A stretch of 64,000 nt of DNA from Xenorhabdus ehlersii. Its GTDB lineage: Bacteria > Pseudomonadota > Gammaproteobacteria > Enterobacterales > Enterobacteriaceae. A program made the position numbers and the translations under genes. Position 1 is the stretch's first letter; each line of letters starts with the position of its first letter. The DNA lies in NCBI RefSeq assembly GCF_003610465.1, contig NZ_RAQI01000006.1:124001-188000 (forward strand), given 5' to 3'. The notes beneath the pieces are model-generated. The model saw only the letters and a program-made list of their open reading frames with translations. It searched no databases and was not told the origin of the DNA. Shown piece by piece: positions 10,883-20,073 of the stretch.

Positions 10883-11830
10883 TCACTCCTTTAGCAAAGA
10901 AAATATAGCTGGATAAACTTTATTTAAATCAATATTGTTGACATTTTCAGGATCGTATAATGTGATAGACTTATCTTTTGTAGCCAGTGGTGCCCAATTT
11001 TCAGGTTTTGTTACACCATAAAAGGCAACAAGCTTTTTCTGTAGCGCGGCTGCTAAATGACAAATACCACCATCACCGACAACAATGAGTGTCATGCTAT
11101 TCAATAAAGCTAAAAAAGAATCCAGAGAATCGGATACTACAACTTCACTATTTTTTCCTATACGTAATTTTAAATCCTCAGCTAAAGGAGTGTCATGCTG
11201 ATATGAAGAAATAAAAAATTTTGTATCTGGGTGATTTTCTAGAATTTTATTTGCTATTAAAGTGAGACGTTCATTATTTATGAGACTGTATTTTCTATTG
11301 TTAGATACAGAAAATAAAATCATGGGAGTCTGCGGTTCAATAGGTTGAAAGGTATTGTTAAATTTGATACAAGGAAAAAGTTCAGCAGATAATTTATTTT
11401 CATTAGGTGAAAATGTACGTAATACTTTTAATGCCTGATGGTAACCATTAACTTGTTCCTGATTCACTGGATAGTTAATTAACTTTGCATGCCAATTCTT
11501 ATCTGTAACAACAGCATAGCGTTTTTTAGCCCCTAATAGCCATAAGAATAGATTATTTAGCTTCATAGGTGTAGGTTTGGCTGAGATAGCAATAGTAAAT
11601 TTTTTTCGACGAAATGCTAATGCAGTTTTAATAATAGCCAGGTATTTATTTCCTTTAGGGATGATACAGATATTGATTTCAGGGTACAAATAATGAGCAA
11701 GTTCAGCATTGCCAGAATCTATAAATAGGCTGATCTCTGCGTCAGGATATGTTTTCTGTAAAAATTTTATTAATGGTTGAGTGCAAATGAGATCACCAAG
11801 TCCATTTCGACGTAGTATGGCTATTTTCAT
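10883..11830 (-). CDS. Glycosyltransferase family 9 (heptosyltransferase-like)
   Basis: A 315-residue protein with the ADP-heptose:LPS heptosyltransferase fold. It has an N-terminal RRNGLGDLICTQPLIKFL motif, where the usual glycine-aspartate loop is kept, and a C-terminal nucleotide-sugar region VVVGDGGICHLAAALQKKLVAFYG typical of GT9. It probably adds a sugar to LPS core or a related surface glycan, but donor and acceptor are unknown. The gene is noticeably more AT-rich than its neighbours and has no other glycan gene beside it, which suggests separate acquisition. It runs divergently from the galactosamine operon. Confidence 0.82.
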   Translation of the reverse strand: MKIAILRRNGLGDLICTQPLIKFLQKTYPDAEISLFIDSGNAELAHYLYPEINICIIPKGNKYLAIIKTALAFRRKKFTIAISAKPTPMKLNNLFLWLLGAKKRYAVVTDKNWHAKLINYPVNQEQVNGYHQALKVLRTFSPNENKLSAELFPCIKFNNTFQPIEPQTPMILFSVSNNRKYSLINNERLTLIANKILENHPDTKFFISSYQHDTPLAEDLKLRIGKNSEVVVSDSLDSFLALLNSMTLIVVGDGGICHLAAALQKKLVAFYGVTKPENWAPLATKDKSITLYDPENVNNIDLNKVYPAIFSLLKE

Positions 11831-12093
11831 AGAGCATTGTCAGAATTAAAAATTCTATCGTTTAAAGTTGATTTCATTATAGTTAAATTAATTCCATTCT
11901 TTAACACCACTGAGCAAATTTCTCACATATAGTCGAGATTACAGGCTATTTTATCCACAAAATCAATGTGATGATTGATTTTTAATTTATTCGTGATGTC
12001 GTTGCCGTAAAAAATACTAAAGTTTGTTAATTTTTTAATTCCTTTAATTATAGTTCCTGACTGCCTTTAAGTAGAAGAACGAATAAGCCGAAT

Positions 12094-12334
12094 GAAAGAT
12101 CATGCTTTCGATTTGAATGAAAATGAAATATTTTCGGGGGTGGTTTTTCTCTAAAAATGAACTTTAATAAGGATCACATTTTCGATTGATCCACTCTGCT
12201 GTAATTGTTTCTTGATGTGGACGGTTTTGACCTTGAAGCTGGGATTATCGTCAGGCGCTGATTTTTTTGATGTCGATGTCATTGTGGTTGATGAATAAGA
12301 AATATCTATTTTAATTAAAAACGAATGTTTTTAA
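12094..12334 (+). promoter_or_regulatory. Control region of the galactosamine operon (inverted repeats)
   Basis: The 530-base gap 11831-12360 separates the divergent GT9 gene from kbaZ and holds no convincing ORF. Three inverted repeats stand out: GAAAG-N6-CTTTC at 12094-12109, GAAAAT-N5-ATTTTC at 12119-12135, and TTAAAAAC-GAAT-GTTTTTAA at 12315-12334, just before the kbaZ ribosome-binding site. The GAAA/TTTC-rich repeats recall operators of DeoR-type sugar repressors such as AgaR, but no repressor gene is present in the window. The function is inference. Confidence 0.4.
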
Positions 12335-12360
12335 CCCTATCTGAATAGACTGGAGATACT

Positions 12361-13656
12361 ATGCAGCCACTATTACAGTTGATCCGTCGCCATAAATCAG
12401 GCGAGAACGTAGGGATTTACTCTGTCTGCTCGGCGCATCCTTGGGTGCTGGAAAGTGCAATTCGTTTAGCCAAAGAGAGAAACTCTTCGGTACTTATTGA
12501 GGCGACTTCTAATCAGGTTAATCAGTTCGGCGGATATACCGGAATGCAACCGGCAGATTTCCGCGCAATGATCTGGAAAATTGCTGACAAAATAGGGCTT
12601 CCCCGCGAAAGAGTCTGGCTCGGTGGCGATCATCTGGGTCCTAATGCATGGCAGAACCGTAGCGCGCAAGAGGCTATGCAGCTCTCTGAAACACTGATTT
12701 ACGATTATATTGCGGCAGGTTTCAGGAAAATTCATCTCGATTGTTCAATGTCCTGTGCAGATGATCCGGTGCCGCTTAGTGATGGAATCGTAGCATCCCG
12801 TGCAGCGAGGCTGTGTCAGGTTGCTGAGCGTAGTTGGAAAGAGCACAGCGGTGAACGCCCTGTTTATGTGATTGGTACTGAAGTTCCTGTACCGGGAGGT
12901 GCTAAGGCGTCAATGGCAGGGATGCAGATCACTTCACCTCAGGCAGCAGAAACGACGCTGAAAATTCATCAACACGCATGGCAAGAGCACGGTTTAGCGG
13001 ATGTCTGGCCGCGGGTTATTGGCCTTGTGGTTCAGCCTGGCGTCGAATTTGATCATCATAATGTTGAACATTACAAGTCAGCGAAAGCACAAACACTAAG
13101 CCAGTTTATCGAAACCGTCCCCCATTTGGTTTATGAGGCTCATTCTACGGATTATCAGACTCTGCGTGCTTACCGTGAATTGGTGCGTGACCACTTTGCC
13201 ATCCTAAAGGTAGGGCCGGCGCTGACGTTTGCCTTGCGTGAGGGGTTGTTTGCTCTCGATAAGCTAGACCGTGAATGGAATGGTGAGCTGAATGCAGCTC
13301 ACCTGCACAGTACGCTGGAGCAAATCATGCATGAACAGCCTCAGTACTGGAGTCCTTATTACCAAGGTAGTGCACATCAGCAATATATTGACCGCCAATA
13401 CAGTCTTAGTGACCGCATCCGTTACTACTGGGCAGCTCCAAAGGCAGAAACGGCAGTCAATAATCTGTTGAATAACCTGCGTAATAATCCAATACCCCTG
13501 TCGATGCTGAGTCAATACCTGCCTGAGCAGGCCGAAGCAGTAAAAGCAGGGCGGCTGGAACATGATCCGAAAGCGTGGGTGATGGATAAAGTGAGAACCG
13601 TTTTACTTCAGTACGCACTAGCGTGTGAGGGACAGAGTGAAGGAGCTGTAGCATGA
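12361..13656 (+). CDS. kbaZ: Tagatose-1,6-bisphosphate aldolase non-catalytic subunit
   Basis: A 431-residue protein of the KbaZ/GatZ family (about 420-426 residues in E. coli). It is the partner subunit needed for full activity and stability of the KbaY class II aldolase. Family segments are IYSVCSAHPWVLESAIRLA, EATSNQVNQFGGYTGM, GGDHLGPNAW and IGTEVPVPGGA. A GGAG site lies six bases before the ATG. It opens a seven-gene operon for galactosamine or N-acetylgalactosamine use, and its TGA overlaps the start of agaS (ATGA). Leucine codons look richer in CTG than in the backbone genes, by eye. Confidence 0.93.
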   Translation: MQPLLQLIRRHKSGENVGIYSVCSAHPWVLESAIRLAKERNSSVLIEATSNQVNQFGGYTGMQPADFRAMIWKIADKIGLPRERVWLGGDHLGPNAWQNRSAQEAMQLSETLIYDYIAAGFRKIHLDCSMSCADDPVPLSDGIVASRAARLCQVAERSWKEHSGERPVYVIGTEVPVPGGAKASMAGMQITSPQAAETTLKIHQHAWQEHGLADVWPRVIGLVVQPGVEFDHHNVEHYKSAKAQTLSQFIETVPHLVYEAHSTDYQTLRAYRELVRDHFAILKVGPALTFALREGLFALDKLDREWNGELNAAHLHSTLEQIMHEQPQYWSPYYQGSAHQQYIDRQYSLSDRIRYYWAAPKAETAVNNLLNNLRNNPIPLSMLSQYLPEQAEAVKAGRLEHDPKAWVMDKVRTVLLQYALACEGQSEGAVA

Positions 13657-14822
13657 GGACGATACTGTCATATTCACAGTCATGGCTGGAAGAACACAAT
13701 GCGCTGTTTACCGCAGAGGAGATTGCCCATCAACCCCGTTTATGGCGTGAACTCTATCGTGAACTGGAATCCAGTGCGGCACAGTGGCAGCCTTTTTTGT
13801 CTTCATTGTTAGTTAAGCCTGATTTACAGATTATCCTCTGTGGTGCCGGTTCTTCCGCTTTTATCGGTAAAGCGATGGCTCCGTGGTTACGTGAACATTG
13901 TGGGTTGGATGTCTACGCCTATGCGTCAACGGATATTGTGCCGACACCGTGGCAGTATCTTGAAAAACAGCGTCCGACCTTACTGGTCTCCTACGCACGT
14001 TCCGGTAACAGCCCGGAAAGTGTCGGGGCAATTGAGCTGGCGGATCAGTTAGCAGATGATGTTTATCACTTGATACTTACCTGTAATCCAGATGGTGCGC
14101 TTGCCCATTATGCAAAGGTCAAGCGCGCAGAGGGCAAGAACAATGCCTGTGCGCTGATTATGCCTAAAGGTTCCCATGATCGTAGTTTTGCAATGACATC
14201 CAGCTTCAGTTGCATGACGTTGGCGACATTGCTACTGCTTGGCAAACTGGATTTTGCACGGGCAGATAAGTCAGTCGAAAAGATGGCCACTCTCTGTGAA
14301 ACGTGTTTTTCAGAATGGTTGCCGCGGGTTCAGAAAGTATCACAGTCTGGTTTCAGCAGAATGGTAGCATTGGGTTCCGGCTGTTTTACCGGTATTGCGG
14401 AAGAAGGCGCTCTGAAGATGCTCGAACTGACAGCCGGTAAAGTGGCAACCCGTTTTGACTCTACACTCGGTGTACGTCACGGGCCTAAATTCATGATTGA
14501 TGAAAATACCTTAGTTATCGTGATGCTGTCGGCAGAAGCGTATTGCCGCCGTTATGATATCGATCTGCTCAATGAACTGAAACATGATGAACTGGCAAAA
14601 CAGATTATTCCGCTTAGCAGCCTGCCACTGCCGGGAGCTGTTGAACTGAATAGCGGGTTTTCTGATATTTGGCTGATGTTTCCATATCTTATCTTCTTCC
14701 AGTTGTTGGCATTCAATACCTCGTTGTCACATAGCTTATCACCCGATAATCCTTGCCCGACAGGGGAAGTAAACCGAGTTGTAAAAGGTGTCCAATTATA
14801 CCCTTATCAATATACAAAATAA
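13653..14822 (+). CDS. agaS: Galactosamine-6-phosphate deaminase/isomerase AgaS (SIS domain)
   Basis: A 389-residue protein with two SIS (sugar isomerase) domains, similar in size to E. coli AgaS (384). AgaS deaminates and isomerises galactosamine-6-phosphate to tagatose-6-phosphate in the cytosol. Visible SIS signatures are ILCGAGSSAFIGKAMAPWL near residue 68, VSYARSGNSPESVGAIELA, and LELTAGKVATRFDSTLGVRH in the second domain. It overlaps kbaZ by four bases. A PTS EIIB gene follows after 14 bases. Confidence 0.92.
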   Translation: MRTILSYSQSWLEEHNALFTAEEIAHQPRLWRELYRELESSAAQWQPFLSSLLVKPDLQIILCGAGSSAFIGKAMAPWLREHCGLDVYAYASTDIVPTPWQYLEKQRPTLLVSYARSGNSPESVGAIELADQLADDVYHLILTCNPDGALAHYAKVKRAEGKNNACALIMPKGSHDRSFAMTSSFSCMTLATLLLLGKLDFARADKSVEKMATLCETCFSEWLPRVQKVSQSGFSRMVALGSGCFTGIAEEGALKMLELTAGKVATRFDSTLGVRHGPKFMIDENTLVIVMLSAEAYCRRYDIDLLNELKHDELAKQIIPLSSLPLPGAVELNSGFSDIWLMFPYLIFFQLLAFNTSLSHSLSPDNPCPTGEVNRVVKGVQLYPYQYTK

Positions 14823-14836
14823 TAATAGGAGTGAGT

Positions 14837-15319
14837 ATGTCTGCCCCAAACATATTGATGACCCGAATCGATAACCGTCTGATTCATGGTCAGGTTGGCG
14901 TGACTTGGACAAATTCACTGGGCGCGAATTTGGTTGTGGTGGCAAATGATGAAGCATCAGCCGACCCTGTTGCCCAATCTTTAATGGATATGGTGGTCTC
15001 TGACGGTGTGCAGACCCGCTATTTCACATTGCAGAAAACAATCGCTGTCATTCACAAGGCGGCGGACAGGCAGAAAATTTTTATTGTCTGCAAAACACCT
15101 CAGGATGTGCTTACTCTGGTTAAAGGAGGTGTTCCTATCAAATTTGTCAATGTCGGAAATATGCATTTCTCGGAAGGAAAAAAACAGATCCACAAAACGG
15201 TCTCTGTTGATGACGCTGATATCAATGCATTCCGTGAGTTGGATAAATTGGGAATCACTTGTGAAATCCGTAGGGTGCCGGATGAAGCAGGTGAATCTGT
15301 CTCTAAGCTGATTAGCTGA
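14837..15319 (+). CDS. agaV: PTS system mannose-family EIIB component (galactosamine-type)
   Basis: A 160-residue EIIB of the mannose/sorbose family. It takes phosphate from EIIA and passes it to the incoming sugar at the membrane. The active-site histidine lies in RIDNRLIHGQVGVTW at about residue 17. The ATG at 14837 follows a GGAG site (14828-14831) after the agaS stop; earlier in-frame starts would overlap agaS widely and are unlikely. Specificity for galactosamine or GalNAc comes from the adjoining agaS and kba genes, not from the EIIB sequence itself. Confidence 0.9.
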   Translation: MSAPNILMTRIDNRLIHGQVGVTWTNSLGANLVVVANDEASADPVAQSLMDMVVSDGVQTRYFTLQKTIAVIHKAADRQKIFIVCKTPQDVLTLVKGGVPIKFVNVGNMHFSEGKKQIHKTVSVDDADINAFRELDKLGITCEIRRVPDEAGESVSKLIS

Positions 15320-15329
15320 GGAGGCCAGT

Positions 15330-16118
15330 ATGCTTACTAGCGCACTACTTATCGCTTTACTGGCAGGGATCGCCGGTGTTGACCTGTTTAACGGACTGAC
15401 TCACATTCACCGTCCCATAGTGATTGGTCCTTTAGTCGGACTGATTTTAGGAGATGTACAGACTGGTTTGTTGGTTGGTGGAACGCTGGAATTGGTCTGG
15501 ATGGGCATGGTGCCGCTGGCCGGAGCGCAACCGCCTAATGTGGTTATCGGCGGGGTGATTGGGACAACGTTTGCGATCATGGCCCATACCGATCCGAAAG
15601 TGGCGATAGGAATAGCTGTGCCGTTTTCGATAGCCGTACAGGGTTGTATCACACTGTTGTTTACTATCTATTCGCCGATGATGCATAAGTGCGATGAAAT
15701 GGTGAGAAAACTGAACTGGCGTGGTGTCGAATGGGTCAACTATTTCGGTATACTCATTCTGTTCTTTTTCTACTTTATTGTTGCTTTCCTGCCTGTCTAT
15801 TTCGGTGCAGATGCGGCGAGCACAATGGTTCGGAAAGCACCACAATGGCTGCTTGATGGCCTTGCGGTAGCAGGGGGAATGATGCCTGCTATCGGTTTCT
15901 CATTACTAATGAAGTTTATGATGAAAAAAACCTATGTGGCCTACTTCATTCTAGGTTTTATTTCTGTGACTTTCCTGAATATGCCGATTATTGCAGTAGC
16001 ACTTGGCGCATTCGCAATTGCATTGATTGATTTTTTTAATCGTACCCGTAACGACAGCAACGACGATCAGAGTACTGGCTCTCAGACTACTGCACAGGAG
16101 ATGAACGATGGCATTTAA
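15330..16118 (+). CDS. agaW: PTS system mannose-family EIIC component
   Basis: A 262-residue polytopic membrane protein of the sorbose/mannose EIIC family. Typical family segments are ALLAGIAGVDLFNGLTHIHRP, LGDVQTGLLVGGTLELVWMG and PLAGAQPPNVVIGG. With EIID it forms the sugar channel. A GAGG site precedes the ATG, ten bases after the EIIB stop. Its end overlaps the EIID start by 11 bases, which suggests coupled synthesis of the two membrane subunits. The tail is hydrophilic, rich in Asn, Asp, Ser and Thr. Confidence 0.92.
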   Translation: MLTSALLIALLAGIAGVDLFNGLTHIHRPIVIGPLVGLILGDVQTGLLVGGTLELVWMGMVPLAGAQPPNVVIGGVIGTTFAIMAHTDPKVAIGIAVPFSIAVQGCITLLFTIYSPMMHKCDEMVRKLNWRGVEWVNYFGILILFFFYFIVAFLPVYFGADAASTMVRKAPQWLLDGLAVAGGMMPAIGFSLLMKFMMKKTYVAYFILGFISVTFLNMPIIAVALGAFAIALIDFFNRTRNDSNDDQSTGSQTTAQEMNDGI

Positions 16119-17001
16119 TGATTCAGATGAAGCGCTGGCGGCAAAAGCGGAACAGAGGATGGCTCAGGCTATAGCAACCAGCCAGGTTGATCGGGACGAC
16201 TATATTGATAATGAGCTTAGTCCTGAACTGACAAACCGCGATATTAACGTAATGGCGCTGCGCTCACTATTATTACAGGCATCGTTTAACTATGAGCGTA
16301 TGCAGGCAGGGGGCTGGTTATATACCCTGATACCGGCACTGCGCAAGATCCATAAAAATCCACAGGACCTATCCAACTCTATGAAAATGCATATGGAGTT
16401 TATCAATGTCCATCCCTTTGACGTCACTTTCCTTTCTGGGCTTGTACTAGCGATGGAAAGGAGTAAAGAGAAGGTGTCTACCATCCGTGCTGTGAAAGTT
16501 GCATTGATGGGGCCTTTAGGCGGGATTGGTGATGCTTTATTCTGGTTAACACTACTACCTATTTGTGCCGGCATTGGTGCCTCTCTGGCACTTCAGGGCA
16601 GTTTATTCGGGCCAATTATTTTTCTGCTGATGTTCAACATTGCGCACTTTGTCCTGCGTTTCGGACTGGCACATTACGGTTATCGGGCAGGAATCAAAGC
16701 GATTGCCATGCTGAAAGCGCACACCAAGAACATTTCTCATGCGGCTTCAATTGTCGGTATGACAGTAATAGGCGCACTGGTGGCTTCCTACGTTCATCTT
16801 TCCACACCGTTAGTCTTGAAGGCCGGCGAAGCGAAGCTCGCTCTACAGACGGATGTACTGGATAAAGTGATGCCTAATCTGTTGCCTCTGGCTTTTACTC
16901 TGTTGGTTTACTGGCTGATGAAGAAGGGAGCATCACCTGTGAAATTGATTGGTATCACAGTGGTGTTTGGGATTGTCGGTAAGTTCGTCGGTTTTCTATA
17001 A
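16108..17001 (+). CDS. agaE: PTS system mannose-family EIID component
   Basis: A 297-residue EIID of the mannose/sorbose family, with characteristic segments LLLQASFNYERMQAGGWLY, FINVHPFDVTFLSGLVLAME and GPLGGIGDALFWLTLLP. The N-terminal 30 residues are charged and precede the conserved domain. It pairs with EIIC in the membrane. Translation is probably coupled to agaW through the 11-base overlap. Confidence 0.92.
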   Translation: MAFNDSDEALAAKAEQRMAQAIATSQVDRDDYIDNELSPELTNRDINVMALRSLLLQASFNYERMQAGGWLYTLIPALRKIHKNPQDLSNSMKMHMEFINVHPFDVTFLSGLVLAMERSKEKVSTIRAVKVALMGPLGGIGDALFWLTLLPICAGIGASLALQGSLFGPIIFLLMFNIAHFVLRFGLAHYGYRAGIKAIAMLKAHTKNISHAASIVGMTVIGALVASYVHLSTPLVLKAGEAKLALQTDVLDKVMPNLLPLAFTLLVYWLMKKGASPVKLIGITVVFGIVGKFVGFL

Positions 17002-17010
17002 GGAGTGCAG

Positions 17011-17445
17011 ATGCTAGGTGTAGTGATAACCGGACATGGCGGTTTTGCCAGTGGTCTGTTGCAGGCGGTAGAACAGGTTATCGGTCCGCAAGAGCAGTGT
17101 GTAGCCGTGGATTTTCCAGAAGGAATGTGTACTGAGGCACTGAAAAAAGCACTGGAGGCTGCGTGCTACCAATGTGATCAGGGTGAAGGGCTGGTTTTTC
17201 TCACTGACTTGCTCGGCGGTTCTCCGTTCAGACAGGCTGCGCAGATGGCATTAAATCATCCTGCATATCAGGTCATTACTGGTACTAATATGCAGATGGC
17301 TGCGGAAATGATGCTTGAGCGTGACGGTATGACAGTCACCGAGTTTCGCGACATGGCACTGGAATGCGGACATCGTGGGCTGACCAGCCTGTGGCATGAG
17401 CAGCAGCGTGAAAGACAGGCATCACAGGGTATTGATGGTATCTGA
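17011..17445 (+). CDS. agaF: PTS system mannose-family EIIA component
   Basis: A 144-residue EIIA that accepts phosphate from HPr. The active histidine is in VVITGHGGFASGLLQAVE at residue 9, followed by the LTDLLGGSPFRQAAQMAL motif. The ATG at 17011 is chosen over the in-frame GTG at 17005, because AGGAG at 17001-17005 is then the ribosome-binding site. It is the last PTS gene, nine bases before kbaY. Confidence 0.92.
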   Translation: MLGVVITGHGGFASGLLQAVEQVIGPQEQCVAVDFPEGMCTEALKKALEAACYQCDQGEGLVFLTDLLGGSPFRQAAQMALNHPAYQVITGTNMQMAAEMMLERDGMTVTEFRDMALECGHRGLTSLWHEQQRERQASQGIDGI

Positions 17446-18309
<864 letters not shown>

Positions 18310-18318
18310 TCATAAATC

Positions 18319-18332
18319 AGGGTAGCTACCCT
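18319..18332 (+). terminator. Perfect 14-bp palindrome after kbaY
   Basis: AGGGTAGCTACCCT is a perfect palindrome ten bases after the kbaY stop and is followed by TTTAT. As an RNA it would form a short stem with almost no loop, so it is only a weak terminator candidate; it could also be a protein-binding site. Confidence 0.35.
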
Positions 18333-18346
18333 TTATAGAGATCACA

Positions 18347-18463
18347 ATGGCTGACTTCTCTATACCTGTGGTTTGCCTGATCATGGTGTTGATACTGACC
18401 TGTATGACAAGTACCCAATTCCTTCAGATAGACAATCCCATCATGTACTTTATTGCAGTTTAG
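18347..18463 (+). CDS. Possible 38-residue membrane peptide
   Basis: A short ORF starting ATGGCTGAC between kbaY and argW. The product is MADFSIPVVCLIMVLILTCM followed by 18 more residues ending MYFIAV, so most of it is one hydrophobic helix. The upstream ribosome-binding site is weak (GAGATC). I do not recognise it. It may be a small membrane protein or the truncated start of a longer permease. Confidence 0.3.
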   Translation: MADFSIPVVCLIMVLILTCMTSTQFLQIDNPIMYFIAV

Positions 18464-18470
18464 TTGACTC

Positions 18471-18545
18471 TGGCGTCCCCTGCAGGAATCGAACCTGCAA
18501 CTAGCCCTTAGGAGGGGCTCGTTATATCCATTTAACTAAGGGGAC
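18471..18545 (-). tRNA. argW: tRNA-Arg (CCT), argW
   Basis: A 75-base gene read on the minus strand: GTCCCCTTAGTTAAATGG, anticodon CCT in CCCCTCCTAAGGG, T-arm GGTTCGATTCC, and encoded CCA. Nearly identical to E. coli argW, a known prophage and island attachment gene. The 5' end faces an integrase gene. The sequence immediately upstream is island DNA rather than the ancestral promoter. Confidence 0.96.
18519..18545. repeat. Left attachment repeat (5' half of argW)
   Basis: The word TCGTTATATCCA, then TTTAA, then CTAAGGGGAC is part of argW. The same words without the central TTTAA recur at 20420-20441. These mark the ends of the integrase island. The copy lies in the D-arm and acceptor-stem half of the tRNA, not in the more usual 3' half. 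Confidence 0.7.
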
Positions 18546-18584
18546 TTTTTACTGCTTTGTTTCAGACTGTTTTGAGTCGTTTGT

Positions 18585-18614
18585 ATCTTATCTCTTTATG
18601 CCTGTTTTAATCAA
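18585..18614 (-). promoter_or_regulatory. Candidate island-supplied argW promoter
   Basis: Read on the minus strand toward argW: -35-like TTGATT (18609-18614), an 18-base spacer and -10-like TAAGAT (18585-18590). It would start transcription about 30-35 bases before the tRNA. It lies inside the island, so it would be a replacement for the displaced native promoter. Moderate matches only. Confidence 0.35.
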
Positions 18615-18684
18615 GTTTTTTGCCTTTGTTTGTTTCGTTTTGTTGTCGTTTGTTTTTCGTTGTAGTCGGTTCGTTCACTTGCCA

Positions 18685-18729
18685 TTGTGTACAGATTGAG
18701 TACATAATCACATTTCATCTTGTGTACAG
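18685..18729 (+). repeat. Direct repeats before the integrase gene
   Basis: TTGTGTACAG occurs at 18685-18694 and again at 18720-18729, 35 bases apart, with GAGTACAT between. The second copy ends ten bases before the integrase ATG. They could be integrase arm-type sites or an autoregulatory operator. An adjoining T/G-rich tract (about 18600-18665) is skewed on one strand. Confidence 0.5.
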
Positions 18730-18738
18730 GTTATAGCT

Positions 18739-19914
18739 ATGGCATTGAGCGACACTAAACTTCGTGGCATCCACAACAAGCCCTACAAAGGCAAACCTGA
18801 ATTAACCGATGGTGACGGCTTGAGTGTCAGGATCACTCCAAACGGAACCATAACATTTCAGCACAGATATCGCTGGAATGGCAAGCCCGTTCGCCTTACT
18901 GTTGGTCGATATCCTGAGATGTCATTAAAGGACGCACGAGTAGCAGTAGGTAATATGCGCTCATTGTACATAAAGGGTCTTGATCCAAAAATGTATTTCT
19001 CTCATTCTGAAGAAGAGGCAACATTAAAAGACTGCCTTGACTACTGGTGGGATAAGTACGTATCTACGCTAAAACCCAATACTCAGATACTTTATAAGTC
19101 CGTCGTGTACAACACGATGTACACACAATTCTTGGATACACCAGTAGCTAGCATACCTGTGTCATCTTGGGTTAAGTTTTTCGACAAACAGGAAAAGGGA
19201 AACCCTAAAAAAGCCAGAGTGCTTTTAACTCAAATGCGCTCAGTGGTTAACTGGTGCATAGGAAGGCAATTTATCCCATCATGCGAGGTCATGAAACTTA
19301 GCGTGAAAAATATAGGCAAAAAACCAGACACTGGTAGCCGAGTTTTAACTTACACGGAACTGGCTAAGGTCTGGTTAGCACTGGAAAATAATAAGATAGT
19401 TTCATCCAACAAAATATTACATCAACTCCTTTTGTTATGGGGTGCTCGATTATCTGAGTTACGGCTAGCTACTGCTAATGAATTTAATATGGATGATTTG
19501 ATCTGGACGACTCCGGTAGCTCACTCGAAAATGGGCAATGTAATTAGAAGGCCTATATTTAAGCAGATCACGCCATATATAGAACGACTATTAAACATGG
19601 GTAATGATATTTTGTTTCCTGGACAGGAATTGGATAAAGCCATAGACAGATCGTCAGCAAACCTCTATATGAACAAGCTAAGGAAGTCTATCGGTATACC
19701 TGAATGGCGTACACATGATTTTAGACGTTCGTTGGTGACTAATTTATCAAGCGAGGGGATTGCACCCCATGTCACCGAGAAGATGCTGGGGCACGAATTA
19801 GGCGGGGTGATGGCTGTGTACAACAAGCACGATTGGATTGATGAACAAAAAGAGGCGTATGAGCTATATGCAGATAAAGTATTTTGGCATATTAAGCAAC
19901 TCACGAACGGTTGA
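18739..19914 (+). CDS. Tyrosine recombinase / island integrase
   Basis: A 391-residue integrase with the P4-type layout. It has an N-terminal arm-binding domain (LTDGDGLSVRITPNGTITF), a core-binding domain from about residue 95, and a catalytic domain with Arg237 (GARLSELR), His326 and Arg329 (HDFRRS), a further His in LGHELGG and the nucleophile Tyr361 (AVYNKHDW). All catalytic residues are present, so it may be active. It lies next to argW and inside the 1.9-kb island bounded by argW repeats. The start is the first ATG after the TTGTGTACAG repeats; no strong Shine-Dalgarno is seen (AGGTTATAGCT). Confidence 0.93.
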   Translation: MALSDTKLRGIHNKPYKGKPELTDGDGLSVRITPNGTITFQHRYRWNGKPVRLTVGRYPEMSLKDARVAVGNMRSLYIKGLDPKMYFSHSEEEATLKDCLDYWWDKYVSTLKPNTQILYKSVVYNTMYTQFLDTPVASIPVSSWVKFFDKQEKGNPKKARVLLTQMRSVVNWCIGRQFIPSCEVMKLSVKNIGKKPDTGSRVLTYTELAKVWLALENNKIVSSNKILHQLLLLWGARLSELRLATANEFNMDDLIWTTPVAHSKMGNVIRRPIFKQITPYIERLLNMGNDILFPGQELDKAIDRSSANLYMNKLRKSIGIPEWRTHDFRRSLVTNLSSEGIAPHVTEKMLGHELGGVMAVYNKHDWIDEQKEAYELYADKVFWHIKQLTNG

Positions 19915-19995
19915 CTCCGCCATTGTCGAGCCACTCACGTATAGCTGAATGGCTGTATCGGGCGGGATGATTGAGAACTGGTTCAGGAAATCCAT
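19864..19995 (-). CDS. Possible 43-residue island ORF
   Basis: A minus-strand ORF with an AGGA ribosome-binding site about nine bases before its ATG. The product starts MDFLNQFSIIPPDTAIQLYV and continues SGSTMAESTVREL, which looks like a small helix-turn-helix type accessory protein. Its last part runs antisense into the integrase 3' end, so the native end may have been lost. Not assigned to a family. Confidence 0.35.
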   Translation of the reverse strand: MDFLNQFSIIPPDTAIQLYVSGSTMAESTVRELLNMPKYFICI

Positions 19996-20073
19996 ATTTT
20001 TTTCCTGAGCCGATATATTGCCGTTCTTTTCTTTCCTAACATATCAAAAACCTCTTTTTCTTCAATTAAGTTT

